DNA from: Planctomycetota bacterium
GTDB lineage: Bacteria; Planctomycetota; UBA11346
Length of the DNA stretch: 38,429 nt
Assembly (NCBI GenBank): GCA_003136555.1
Contig: PLEW01000122.1
Location: forward strand, 1-38,429
Direction of reading: 5' to 3'
Position numbers and translations under genes: made by a program. Shown here piece by piece: positions 15,951 through 23,495 of the stretch. The notes under the pieces are model-generated. The model was not told where the DNA came from, ran no database searches, and saw only the letters and a program-made list of their open reading frames with translations. Within the stretch, counting starts at the first letter, position 1. Each line of letters starts with the position of its first letter.

Positions 15951-17719
15951 TCCGGGCAGCTCCAGCCCATCGCCCGGATGGCCTTGCGCGCGGCCTTCCA
16001 ATCCGCGTTCCGGACCGCCAGCTGGTCCTTTTCAAGGCGGCGCAGGTACTTCCCGGTGCGGGGATCCCCCAGCAGCAGCTGCGCCAGCTCCTCCGGCACG
16101 TGGAAGGCGCGCCAGCTGCCGGCGTCGGTGATCGCGGTGAAGCGGCGCTGGGCATCGTCCATGAGGCGGCTGACCGCATCCGGGAGTGGTCCGGCCTGGG
16201 CCAGGAAGCCACGCAGATCATCCAGACGGCGGCCTTCCTCGCAGGCACGCAGCAGGCGATCGCGATCGATGCGCCAGGCGCGCTCAGTCTCGGACTGGAG
16301 CCAGCCGTCCAGGAGGATGCGATCGGAGACCGGGACGACACCGGTGGCCACCACGCTGCCATCGGCGTGCACGCGCAGACACGATGGCGCAGGAGGAGGA
16401 GCCGCGAAGGTATCACGGGAACCGAGGATGTAGGCACCCAGGTCCGTGACGCGGAATGCCCGCAGCCCATCATAGCGGCTGAGGAAATCCAGGTCATCGG
16501 CCCCCCACAGGCCACGGTAGTCCGGTGCGGCTCCCCATGGTGGGACCAGCGCCAGATCGACCACCCCAAGGGTCGCCAGATATTCCACCAGCACCACCGC
16601 GAGGTAGCGCATCTCCAGGATCTCCCAGCCATGACTGCCGTTAAAGCCCAGGTTGCCATAGCGCTTCTCGCTCAGGTAGAGCTCCCAGGGTGCGGCATCG
16701 CAGACCCGCAGCCGTTCATCGGCACCCTGCAGCCAGCGTCCGAAGTCGGCCAGCGCCACCCAGCGGCCTGGGGGCACCAGGCGCAGCTGATCGAGGATGA
16801 TGGCCCGGCGATCAGCGGGATCCGAGAACGAGTCGGCACCGCGTCCGCTCTGGCCCTTGATCGCGTCGATGCGGCGGAATTCGTCCACATCGCTGGCCTT
16901 CGACCACCGCTCGCAGCAATCCCTGAGTGCGCAATGGGCGGGCATTGCCATCGCCGCGGTGCCTTCGGACGTCAGCTGCCGTCCACCGGCGGTCATGGGC
17001 GAGTAGCTGCAGGCGTACATCAGGGTCGGCCACGCCACCGGCCGGATCGGGCCGATCGCCTGCGAGGTGCCGCCGCTTCCAGGCAGGTCTGCCACCCCAT
17101 CGTAGACGTCAGGCTCCGCAAGTACCGCCAGGATCGCGCGCTGACTGGACGAGGTGGGGAATCCGGCATCGGTGCAGCGCAGCGCGCCCGTCTCGGCCAA
17201 GCGCAGGACACCATGGAACTCCCGCAGGGCTATGGTGGCGGTGTGGATCAACCGCATCCCGGCTTCAGCGGGCGGATCGCCATCACAGCACCGTAGTGGC
17301 GGCCTAGGCGGAGCCGTGAGCAGGGCCTTGAGCGGCTCGACCAGGGCAGGAATTACCTCCCTGGTGTCGCCAATCAGCACGCAGACCAGCAGGCGGACGC
17401 CATCGTTGCCCGAGCGGTCGACACCCGGATGCCGGGGATCCCTCTCGGCAGGGCGCAGGGTGACCCCGAAGCGGCTCTTCAGGCGCACTGGATCGATATA
17501 ACCCTTGTGATGCACGGCATCGGCGAGCGCGAGCCGCTCGCTCTCATTCATGCGCGCAATGGTCTGCGCGAGGCCGTCCCCGTGCAGTTGGCGCGCGACG
17601 AGATCGGCAAGATCCCCTTGGCGGGTGGGCAGATTCTTCTGCCCAAGCATATAGGCGAGGCTTCTGAGCTCCTTGGCGGTACGTAGCGCGAAGCTGTCGA
17701 TCAGCTCAGGGAGGCTCAT
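15947..17719 (-). CDS. Helicase-associated (Helicase_C_3/XPB-associated-like) protein, paralogue 2
   Basis: Starting at ATG 17719 gives 590 aa; the track's extra 12 residues are upstream noise. The C-terminal 190 residues carry the helicase-associated pattern shared with paralogue 1 (SCLRVHADGSVVATG, ERAWRIDRDRLL, LPDAVSRLMDDAQRRFTAI). The protein ends with a basic segment (YLRRLEKDQLAVRNADWKAARKAIRAMGW). Its stop overlaps the XPB start by four bases (ATGA), so the two are translationally coupled and probably made in matched amounts. Its start overlaps the 199-aa gene's stop by 14 bases. It lacks helicase motifs. This gene order (associated protein, then XPB) parallels the actinobacterial arrangement. 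Confidence 0.8.
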   Translation of the reverse strand: MSLPELIDSFALRTAKELRSLAYMLGQKNLPTRQGDLADLVARQLHGDGLAQTIARMNESERLALADAVHHKGYIDPVRLKSRFGVTLRPAERDPRHPGVDRSGNDGVRLLVCVLIGDTREVIPALVEPLKALLTAPPRPPLRCCDGDPPAEAGMRLIHTATIALREFHGVLRLAETGALRCTDAGFPTSSSQRAILAVLAEPDVYDGVADLPGSGGTSQAIGPIRPVAWPTLMYACSYSPMTAGGRQLTSEGTAAMAMPAHCALRDCCERWSKASDVDEFRRIDAIKGQSGRGADSFSDPADRRAIILDQLRLVPPGRWVALADFGRWLQGADERLRVCDAAPWELYLSEKRYGNLGFNGSHGWEILEMRYLAVVLVEYLATLGVVDLALVPPWGAAPDYRGLWGADDLDFLSRYDGLRAFRVTDLGAYILGSRDTFAAPPPAPSCLRVHADGSVVATGVVPVSDRILLDGWLQSETERAWRIDRDRLLRACEEGRRLDDLRGFLAQAGPLPDAVSRLMDDAQRRFTAITDAGSWRAFHVPEELAQLLLGDPRTGKYLRRLEKDQLAVRNADWKAARKAIRAMGWSCPE

Positions 17720-18305
17720 GGGTGGGCGATTGTTCGCTCCTGATCGTGTGCGCAACCTGGGATATCGTGCCTGCCGCTCGCCCAGAGGCTCCGAGGGGAG
17801 GGTCGCCTGCCACTGCCTGGCTGGTCGATCGAGCCGGGTGCTCGAGGGCCTCGGGATGCTGATTGGCGAAGCTCTGCGGATGCCCGGCGGGATACGTCAT
17901 GGTGTCCTCCATCGCGGGGCTGATGGCATGGGCGGCAGAAACCGTGGTCGGTGTGATCATCGCCGCCGATGATGACCCCTCATCGACGGACAGCAGCCGA
18001 CCCGTCTGCTGGTCATCTCTTCCGTCGGGATTGTAGTACCGGTCCAGCGCTTCGTACTCCTCCATCTGCCACATGGCGATCGGATCGCCGGCAATGAGGT
18101 CCAAGACATCCAAGCAGTGCCGCGTGGTGGTGGAAGGCCGCGGTCGTGGTGTGACGCCCTGGCGTGCGAGCCGCTGTGCGTCGACCAGACGCGCCTCGGG
18201 GATGGAGACTCCGAGCAGGCGCAATTCCAGGATGGCGCACAGGCGATCGGTACCGAACCACCTGCTGTATCCGCGAACGAGATCCTTGCCACGGTAGGTT
18301 GGCAT
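17706..18305 (-). CDS. Unknown 199-aa protein, first gene of the XPB operon
   Basis: I start at ATG 18305 (MPTYRGKDLVRGYSRWF); the track extends to 19028 across a region occupied by a plus-strand gene. I do not recognise the protein. The N-terminal 35 residues (GYSRWFGTDRLCAILELRLLGVSI) look like a compact helical element. A second ordered part is CLDVLDLIAGDPIAMWQMEEYEALDRYYNPDG. The C-terminal 85 residues are low-complexity and probably disordered. Overlap with paralogue 2 (14 bases) places it in the XPB operon, so a role in the same process is inferred. Its real extent upstream is moderately certain. Confidence 0.6.
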   Translation of the reverse strand: MPTYRGKDLVRGYSRWFGTDRLCAILELRLLGVSIPEARLVDAQRLARQGVTPRPRPSTTTRHCLDVLDLIAGDPIAMWQMEEYEALDRYYNPDGRDDQQTGRLLSVDEGSSSAAMITPTTVSAAHAISPAMEDTMTYPAGHPQSFANQHPEALEHPARSTSQAVAGDPPLGASGRAAGTISQVAHTIRSEQSPTHEPP

Positions 18306-18650
18306 CCATGTCTTCGCCTGCTGAAGACGCCCTTCTCGTTTCAGGCGACGGCGTCGTGGGCAGGGCATGTTCCGCATCCTGTGTGACGCGAGCTGAAGGG
18401 AAGCCGCCGCTGACGCAGCGACCCCTGCTACAGAACCGTGCCCCGGGGTGAATGCAGCCAGCCCGACGTCACTGCGGCTTCGTTGCCACCGGGTTCGATC
18501 CGTTGTGATCACCACCAGGGGGGCGCTGCCGCCCATCCGGCGGTCCCTTCCGGACTGCGACGTTGCCCATGGTCGCATGGTCTGATCGCTTGCTTCGCTT
18601 TCTGCTTCGGCTCCAATCGGCAGGAACCTGAAGCGGGACAGCGAAAGACC
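18306..18650. other. Divergent promoter region of the XPB operon and the 122-aa gene
   Basis: No supported gene. A small hairpin GTCTTC-N7-GAAGAC lies at 18310-18328, just upstream of the 199-aa start, and GTGATCAC near 18504 is palindromic. I see no strong -35/-10 pair on either strand. Confidence 0.5.
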
Positions 18651-19019
18651 ATGAACGGAGTACCCGACGACGCCAATCTGGATGTCCTGCAGCATATCGA
18701 ACAGGGCTTGGCAGTAGCCTACAAGTCCGACCCGGCATTGACCGACAGCAGAGTCATGCTGTCCCTCGGAAAGGCAAAGGCGGCGATCAAGCAGCGCTTT
18801 GGCTATGGCAAAGGGCTGAGCATCCAGCCCGATAGCCCCACCGAGGCGACCATCATCGACACGATGGTCGGCATCGGCATGGACAGGATCGGTACCGGCG
18901 GCACGTTGACGCTCGATGACTATGTCAAATGCCTCGACAAGGTGTCGCGGTCGGTGGATACCCATCGAGCCTATGGCATCCGCGGCTATTTCGACTTTAT
19001 CAGGCGCTTCGCCGTTTGA
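18651..19019 (+). CDS. Unknown 122-aa cytoplasmic protein
   Basis: The start at ATG 18651 (MNGVPDDANLDVLQHIEQGLAVAY) follows AGCGAAAGACC; the track's longer form includes non-protein-like text. The N-terminal half resembles small helical proteins with a 'xVLxxIExxIxxVYxxxPxLTDxxVxxAL' pattern (HIEQGLAVAYKSDPALTDSRVMLSLGKAKAAIKQRFG). The C-terminal half (TEATIIDTMVGIGMDRIGTGG...YFDFIRRF) is also ordered. There is no membrane segment or signal. It is divergent from the XPB operon and could share its control region, but nothing fixes a function. Confidence 0.65.
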   Translation: MNGVPDDANLDVLQHIEQGLAVAYKSDPALTDSRVMLSLGKAKAAIKQRFGYGKGLSIQPDSPTEATIIDTMVGIGMDRIGTGGTLTLDDYVKCLDKVSRSVDTHRAYGIRGYFDFIRRFAV

Positions 19020-19082
19020 CGACGGCAATCCCCTCTGCGACAGGTGCAGCTGGTCGCGGCGTCACGATCTGCTTGCTGACGA

Positions 19083-19106
19083 ATGGATCATCGTCGGAAG
19101 ATCCAT
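19083..19106. terminator. Inverted repeat between convergent genes
   Basis: ATGGATC and GATCCAT are seven-base arms around a ten-base loop, about 65 bases after the 122-aa gene stop and 100 bases before the 19206 stop. The position suits a terminator, but there is no U-tract. Confidence 0.25.
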
Positions 19107-19205
19107 CTCGCCGGCTTCGCTGTGCGAATGATCCCCTGCATGCGCTTCCTCGGTCGAGTGAACTGCGCCTGCGCGGGCCGCGGATGCGGACCTCGGCCTA
19201 CCGCT

Positions 19206-19826
19206 TCAGAAACCGATGCCGTAGGCCAGCGCCCAGCGCCACTCGTGCGTGCGCTCATCACGGTAGACGCCAGGTGTCAGCGACAGGCCGGCCACCACCA
19301 GCATGCCCTCGACACCGAGGTAGGTCTGCTTGTCGCGATTCACCCCATACAGCGCCTCCACGCGATGGGCACCGTCGCTCCAGCGGTCGATGATCACCGC
19401 GCGCGCACCGATACCGCCATTGATCTCGTCATCGCCCCGGTGGCCGAGCAGCGACAGCATCAGCCAGTGCTTCTTGGGGTCAGTCAGGTAGATGGCACCG
19501 AGCCCATAGCGCATCCCTGACAGCCCGGCGGAGGCGTCGATGAAGGGGTGGAGATGGGTATTGTCGAGGAATTCGATGGTGACGGTCAGATCCAAGCCGA
19601 TCAGGCCGCCCAGCTGGGCACCGGAAATGGTCATGGAGGTGTGGTCCGGAATCACATGGCTGAAGTCGCCCTCCGCATTCAGGGCCAGGAGGTCGTCCGG
19701 GGCCGGTTCCGCAGCGCACCAGGAAGCTGAGGCCACGACCAGCAGCAGACAGAGCGCGCACAATCCCGGACCGGTCCAGGTCGGCCAGATCAGGGCTTCA
19801 ACCGTTATGCCCGTGGAGCGTCGCAT
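19206..19826 (-). CDS. Putative outer-membrane beta-barrel protein
   Basis: Starting at ATG 19826 gives 206 aa with a signal peptide (GLCALCLLLVVASASWCAAEP); ATG 19847 adds seven residues. The mature part alternates polar and hydrophobic residues in strand-sized blocks (IGLDLTVTIEFLDN, HPFIDASAGLSGMRYGLGAIYL, HWLMLSLLGHRG, YLGVEGMLVVAGLSLTPGVYRD). It ends in phenylalanine (WALAYGIGF), a typical outer-membrane assembly signal. The barrel interpretation is inferred from this pattern; no specific family is recognised. Confidence 0.6.
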   Translation of the reverse strand: MRRSTGITVEALIWPTWTGPGLCALCLLLVVASASWCAAEPAPDDLLALNAEGDFSHVIPDHTSMTISGAQLGGLIGLDLTVTIEFLDNTHLHPFIDASAGLSGMRYGLGAIYLTDPKKHWLMLSLLGHRGDDEINGGIGARAVIIDRWSDGAHRVEALYGVNRDKQTYLGVEGMLVVAGLSLTPGVYRDERTHEWRWALAYGIGF

Positions 19827-20013
19827 GCCGGGAGGTCGTACTTGCATGGGCCGGGCCGGGCAAGGCGCAATCACAGGACGACCTGCGTACGCGGATCCCA
19901 ACTGGCGCTGCGGCCCACCATCGCTAGATCAGCCTCGTCGCCTCCCCTGCATGCCGTTCACGCCCGCTGCGGGTACGGACCTCGGGGATGGACCGGAACC
20001 GTTGCCATGGGGC

Positions 20014-20790
20014 ATGTGCATGCGCATGGCGATCGCCCTGTGGCTGTACTGGCCCCTCACTTCATCCGCACCGGTGCTGGCCAATGCGGATGACGCCGAG
20101 CCCTTCGTCCGGACCGCGCCGGCATCCCTGCCCGATCCTACCGCCACACTCGACGCAGCCGAGTACGCCCAGCTGATGGCGGCAGTAGTGGCGACGGTCG
20201 ACGTCGCCGAACTGAAGCGCTCGGGCATGCCCGCTGCCGGATTGGAGATCATCAAGGTCAAACCGGGCACCCAGGCCAAGACCTTGGGCATCATGGCCGG
20301 CGACATCATCGTCGCCGTCGAAGATGGGAATCCGCGGTTCCAACAGGACTTCTCCGCCGCGCGCGACAAAGGCCCGGACACGCTCGAGCCCTGGGACCCC
20401 ACTCATGGCACCCATCGCCTCGTCCTCGAGAGTGGACTGCTCGGCATCACCTGTGGCGCCGTGTGGCATCCGGAAGTGGGGTACCTGCGCATGGCGCATC
20501 GTTCGGCGTTGTGGCACCGCGAGGTGGGGCGGCGGCACCCTCGTTCAGGAGCGACCCCGAACTCGCCGCCTTGGCCCAGGCCAAGGCCCACGGCTACGAC
20601 GGCATCTCTCTGCGCACCCTGCCGGATTGCGCCAGCTTCCATGCGAGACGGTTCGCAGATGCGCTGGCGCTCGGCGAGGCGAGCACGCGGTCGCTGCCGA
20701 CCGGCGAACGGGCCGAATCGATCTGCGCCATGTACGCAGTACGCATCGGCATTGCGCGGCTTCACGCTGCCGGAAGCGCAATCGATCCTC
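20014..20790 (+). pseudogene. Secreted PDZ-like protein, frameshifted
   Basis: From ATG 20014 the frame gives a signal peptide (MAIALWLYWPLTSSAPVLA). A PDZ-like segment follows (LEIIKVKPGTQAKTLGIMAGDIIVAVEDGNPRFQQDF...HRLVLESGLLGITCGAVW). Around 20540-20565 good coding text switches to another frame (DPELAALAQAKAHGYDGISLRTLPDCASFHARRFADALALGEAS). This second frame has strong GC-ending codons until about 20740. Beyond that both frames look ambiguous, and GFTLPEAQSILARP in the first frame hints at a second shift. The C-terminus is therefore not determined. This is either a decaying gene or a sequencing indel. Confidence 0.55.
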
Positions 20791-20959
20791 GCGCGACCAT
20801 CGTCGCGGCCACAGGTCCCGCTGCAGTGTCCGTGTCCAGACGTGGCACGTGGCGCCGAAGCGGCACCACCAACGAAAGAAGCGGCATTTCGCCCGATTCC
20901 TGCATTATGCAGGGTCCGTGCAGCGTGCAGCGGACCCGACAAAGGATTGTACAAAAAGC

Positions 20960-20987
20960 TTGTCCCGATCCCGCCGGCGGGCATAAT
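20960..20987 (+). promoter_or_regulatory. Possible promoter of the 66-aa gene
   Basis: TTGTCC at 20960-20965 and CATAAT at 20982-20987 are 16 bases apart, ending 12 bases before the ATG at 21000. The surrounding sequence is non-coding. The leader would be very short, so translation may be nearly leaderless. Confidence 0.35.
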
Positions 20988-20999
20988 GAGCAGATCAGT

Positions 21000-21200
21000 A
21001 TGTCGCTCGCCCCTGCACAACTTGCCGTACAAACCGCGAACTTCGTCAGTTCCCGCGCCCTCCATGTCGCGGTGGCCGAGCGCAATCGGCGGCTGTTGGG
21101 GACCGATAGCCCGGAAGCCCGTGCGCGATCCGAGCAGTTCGACCAGGCGGTGCGCGATGAGCTGCACCGGCTCTTCTTCGACATCGACGAGACCGACTGA
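21000..21200 (+). CDS. Unknown 66-aa helical protein
   Basis: MSLAPAQLAVQTANFVSSRALHVAVAERNRRLLG...EQFDQAVRDELHRLFFDIDETD is probably two amphipathic helices with an acidic end. The ORF is open far upstream in the same frame, but the text before 21000 is not protein-like. A promoter-like element and a following hairpin (21208-21231) frame this short gene as its own transcription unit. No family is recognised. Confidence 0.55.
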   Translation: MSLAPAQLAVQTANFVSSRALHVAVAERNRRLLGTDSPEARARSEQFDQAVRDELHRLFFDIDETD

Positions 21201-21207
21201 GCCAGGT

Positions 21208-21231
21208 GCCGCGCGCAGCGCTGCGCGCGGC
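21208..21231. terminator. 24-base perfect palindrome after the 66-aa gene
   Basis: GCCGCGCGCAGCGCTGCGCGCGGC is a perfect 24-base palindrome starting eight bases after the stop codon. It is followed by a C-rich run rather than Ts. As RNA it would be an extremely stable hairpin and probably acts as a transcription end or 3' protection element. Confidence 0.55.
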
Positions 21232-21323
21232 CTCCCCACCGCCCCACGTCCCTCGGCAGCACGCCCATGCGCACTGTCGACGGGGTGGTGGGTGATCGTC
21301 GTCCGCTCATCCGGGAGAGAACG

Positions 21324-21347
21324 TTGACAATTCGTTTGACTACGAAT
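21324..21347. promoter_or_regulatory. MarR gene promoter element with autoregulatory-type operator
   Basis: TTGACA (21324-21329) is immediately followed by ATTCGT-TTGACT-ACGAAT, a perfect inverted repeat with six-base arms at 21330-21347. It lies 21 bases before the MarR start codon, in the spacer/-10 zone where repressor binding would block transcription. A good -10 hexamer is not obvious (AATGAT at 21345 is the closest). MarR proteins commonly bind such repeats in their own promoters. Confidence 0.6.
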
Positions 21348-21368
21348 GATTCATGTCTAAATGATGGC

Positions 21369-21911
21369 ATGGCTCGCAAATCGTCGACGACGACTCCGCC
21401 GATGACCGCGGCCAACCCCTGTTCGCTCGCCATCCTGCGCTCGGTGCGCCGCATCCAGCGGCGCATCGAACTGGCCTCCTACGAACTCGAATCCCAATAC
21501 GCCATCACCGCTCCGCAGCTGCTGTGCCTGCGCGCCATCGTCCTCCACGGTCCGCTGACCCAGAGCGAACTGAGCCGTGAAGTCCACCTCAGCGCGAGCA
21601 CCCTGGTCGGCGTCCTCGACCGGCTCGAGGCCAAGAGCCTGGTGACGCGCACGCGCGACCGCATCGATAGGCGGCGGATCTACGTCGAAGCCACGACCCT
21701 GGGCGAGGTGCGCGAGCGCCACTCGCCCGAGCCGCTCCAGGCCCATCTCGAGCGCCAGCTCGAGACCTTGAGTGCCAGCCGGCAGAAGGCCATCGCCGAT
21801 GCGCTCGATCACCTCGTCATCCTGCTCGAAGCCCAGCACATCGAAGCGCCTCCCGTCCTCGGCAGTGGTCCCATCCCCAAACCCTCCAGCCTGGAAGGAC
21901 GCGATGTCTAG
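21369..21911 (+). CDS. MarR-family transcriptional regulator
   Basis: The start at ATG 21369 (MARKSSTTTPP) gives 180 aa; the track start includes the promoter. The dimerisation helix is about 18-44 (LAILRSVRRIQRRIELASYELESQY). The winged helix-turn-helix is about 47-112: ITAPQLLCLRAIVLHGPLTQSELSREVHLSASTLVGVLDRLEAKSLVTRTRDRIDRRRIYVEATTLG. A long C-terminal helix completes the fold. The wing carries the DRRR/T pattern of the family. It heads an apparent osmolyte/ion transport cluster. MarR-type proteins regulate compatible-solute genes in several bacteria (EctR, CosR and GbsR types), so osmotic or ionic control is a reasonable inference. Confidence 0.9.
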   Translation: MARKSSTTTPPMTAANPCSLAILRSVRRIQRRIELASYELESQYAITAPQLLCLRAIVLHGPLTQSELSREVHLSASTLVGVLDRLEAKSLVTRTRDRIDRRRIYVEATTLGEVRERHSPEPLQAHLERQLETLSASRQKAIADALDHLVILLEAQHIEAPPVLGSGPIPKPSSLEGRDV

Positions 21912-21989
21912 AGGGCGGATGCCTGGCGACCCGCCTGCATGCCGTGCTCGATGCCGTCCGCCTTCCAGCATCCCGTTGCCCAAGCACCT

Positions 21990-22691
21990 ATGTCATTCAT
22001 CTCCTCCGCTCCGACCACCGTCCATGCGCCTGCCGCCGGTGGCCCGCAGGCGACGGTCCGGCTGCTGGTCGGCGGGCAGGCGAGCCCGCAGCTCCCGGAC
22101 GGCCCAGGCCATGCGATCGATGCCCTGGTGGCCGGCGCATCAACCCGCCGGCTGCTCTCCCAGCTGCCGACCAGCGAGCGCTCGACCACCGTCCTGCTGC
22201 TGGTCGAAGCCGCCTCCGCCGCGCTGAGCCAGACCATCTTGGAGCGCCTGACCGAGATCATCCCCATCGTGGCATCCGACAGCACCGTGGTGTCGGCGAC
22301 CGCCACCACGGTGCTGAGCCGCATCATCGCCCAGATCCCCGAAGGACCAGAGGACCTGCATATCTCCGCGGCGGCGATCACCTGGCCGCGCCTGCGCGTG
22401 CTCTACACCGGGGCCAACCGCCATGTCCTGATACGGGGCAATGGCCACAGTGCGATGGTCCTGACCCCGCGCGCAGTCCACAGTCCGGCGCTGGTGACCA
22501 GTTCCCTGGTGCCCGGCGACTGGGTGGTGCTCCTGGCGCGCACCACCAGCGACGCCATCCACCTCTCCGGCACCGGCCTGGCGGTGCGCGATGCGGTATC
22601 CCCGCACTCGGTGTGCACCAAGCTGGTCTCCAGTGCGGCGCATGACGATCCCAGCTCGCACCACGCCGTGGTGGCGCTGGCGGTGCGGTGA
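21990..22691 (+). CDS. Degenerate PP2C-like (SpoIIE/PPM fold) protein, probably catalytically dead
   Basis: The 233-aa product from ATG 21990 has PPM-type landmarks in its C-terminal half. LRVLYTGANRHVLIRGNGHSAMVLTP matches the 'GDSRxYLxRxGxxxxLT' strand pair, VPGDWVVLLARTTSDAIHLSGTGL matches 'GDxLLLCSDGLxD', and a KLVSSAAHDDPSSHHAVVALAVR end matches 'A...GSxDNxTVVVVR'. The metal-binding Asp of the 'DG' motif is replaced (RTTSD) and the DN motif is HH, so phosphatase activity is unlikely. ATG 21939 is an alternative start. It sits 78 bases after the MarR gene. A binding or regulatory role is inferred. Confidence 0.5.
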   Translation: MSFISSAPTTVHAPAAGGPQATVRLLVGGQASPQLPDGPGHAIDALVAGASTRRLLSQLPTSERSTTVLLLVEAASAALSQTILERLTEIIPIVASDSTVVSATATTVLSRIIAQIPEGPEDLHISAAAITWPRLRVLYTGANRHVLIRGNGHSAMVLTPRAVHSPALVTSSLVPGDWVVLLARTTSDAIHLSGTGLAVRDAVSPHSVCTKLVSSAAHDDPSSHHAVVALAVR

Positions 22692-22747
22692 TGCGGCCAC
22701 CTCCCGCCATGACCTCCGCTCGCCACATCTCCTGATCAGGCAGACCC

Positions 22748-23485
22748 ATGGATGGCATCCCCCTCCCGCTGTGGACTCTGGTCGGCGAGCACCTCCATGA
22801 GGTGCTCATGCGCTCGGCCGAGCACCTGGCGCTGTGCAGCGGTGCGCTCGCGGCCGCCTGCCTCCTGGGCATCCCTGCCGGCATCGAACTCGCCCGCCGA
22901 CCGCGCCTCGCCGAGCGCATCCGTGCGGCCAGCGCGGCCATCCACGTGGTTCCCAGCCTAGCGCTCCTGGCGGTGCTGGTGGTCGCGCTCGGCCGCCTGG
23001 GCGATGGTGCCATCCTCGTCGTCCTGACCGGCTCTGCGCTGATCCCGATCGCCCGCAGCACCATCGCCGGAATCTCCACCACCCCGATGCTCGCTCCGGG
23101 CGCTGGCGCCCCTCCACTCGCCTGCGCCACCCACGAGATCAGCTGGGACGGGGGGCTCCCGCTCGCGCCGCAGGCGCTGGTGGGCGGACTGCGCACCGCC
23201 ACCACCTGGACCATCGGCTGTGCGACCCTGTGCGCGCTGGTCGGCGGTGGCGGCCTGGGCGTGTTCATCGTCCGCGGCCTGGCCAGCGGCCAAGGCGGCC
23301 TGATCCTGCTGGGCGCCGTGCCGGTGGCGGCGCTGGCACTGGCCTGCGATGCGGCCTTCCGCCACCTGCTGCGGCGGCTCGATGGCGGCCAGCCACGCCC
23401 CCCCGCGACCGAGACCACCGAGACGGCCCTGGTCGACCCCATCATCGTCGATGACCCGGCTGCGGCCGGGGCAGCGACCCCATGA
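22748..23485 (+). CDS. OpuC/ProW-type osmolyte ABC permease, eroded coupling loop
   Basis: This 245-aa integral membrane protein has about six helices. The family core is recognisable: HVVPSLALLAVLVVALGRLGDGAILVVLTGSALIPIARSTIAGI, then PQALVGGLRTATTWTIGCATLCALVGGGGLGVFIVRGLASGQ and a final LLGAVPVAALALACDAAFRHLL. These match glycine-betaine/choline permeases of the OpuCB type. The cytoplasmic EAA loop, normally 'EAARGMG', reads LACATHEISW and has lost the conserved residues that contact the ATPase. No ATPase gene lies nearby. The tail (ETTETALVDPIIVDD) is acidic and unusual. Confidence 0.75.
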   Translation: MDGIPLPLWTLVGEHLHEVLMRSAEHLALCSGALAAACLLGIPAGIELARRPRLAERIRAASAAIHVVPSLALLAVLVVALGRLGDGAILVVLTGSALIPIARSTIAGISTTPMLAPGAGAPPLACATHEISWDGGLPLAPQALVGGLRTATTWTIGCATLCALVGGGGLGVFIVRGLASGQGGLILLGAVPVAALALACDAAFRHLLRRLDGGQPRPPATETTETALVDPIIVDDPAAAGAATP

Positions 23486-23495
23486 GCCCCTCCCC

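Noticed and set aside
18306-19028. N-terminal extension of the 199-aa gene to 440 aa
   Set aside because: The extension is antisense to the 122-aa gene and has no protein-like character before MPTYRGKD.
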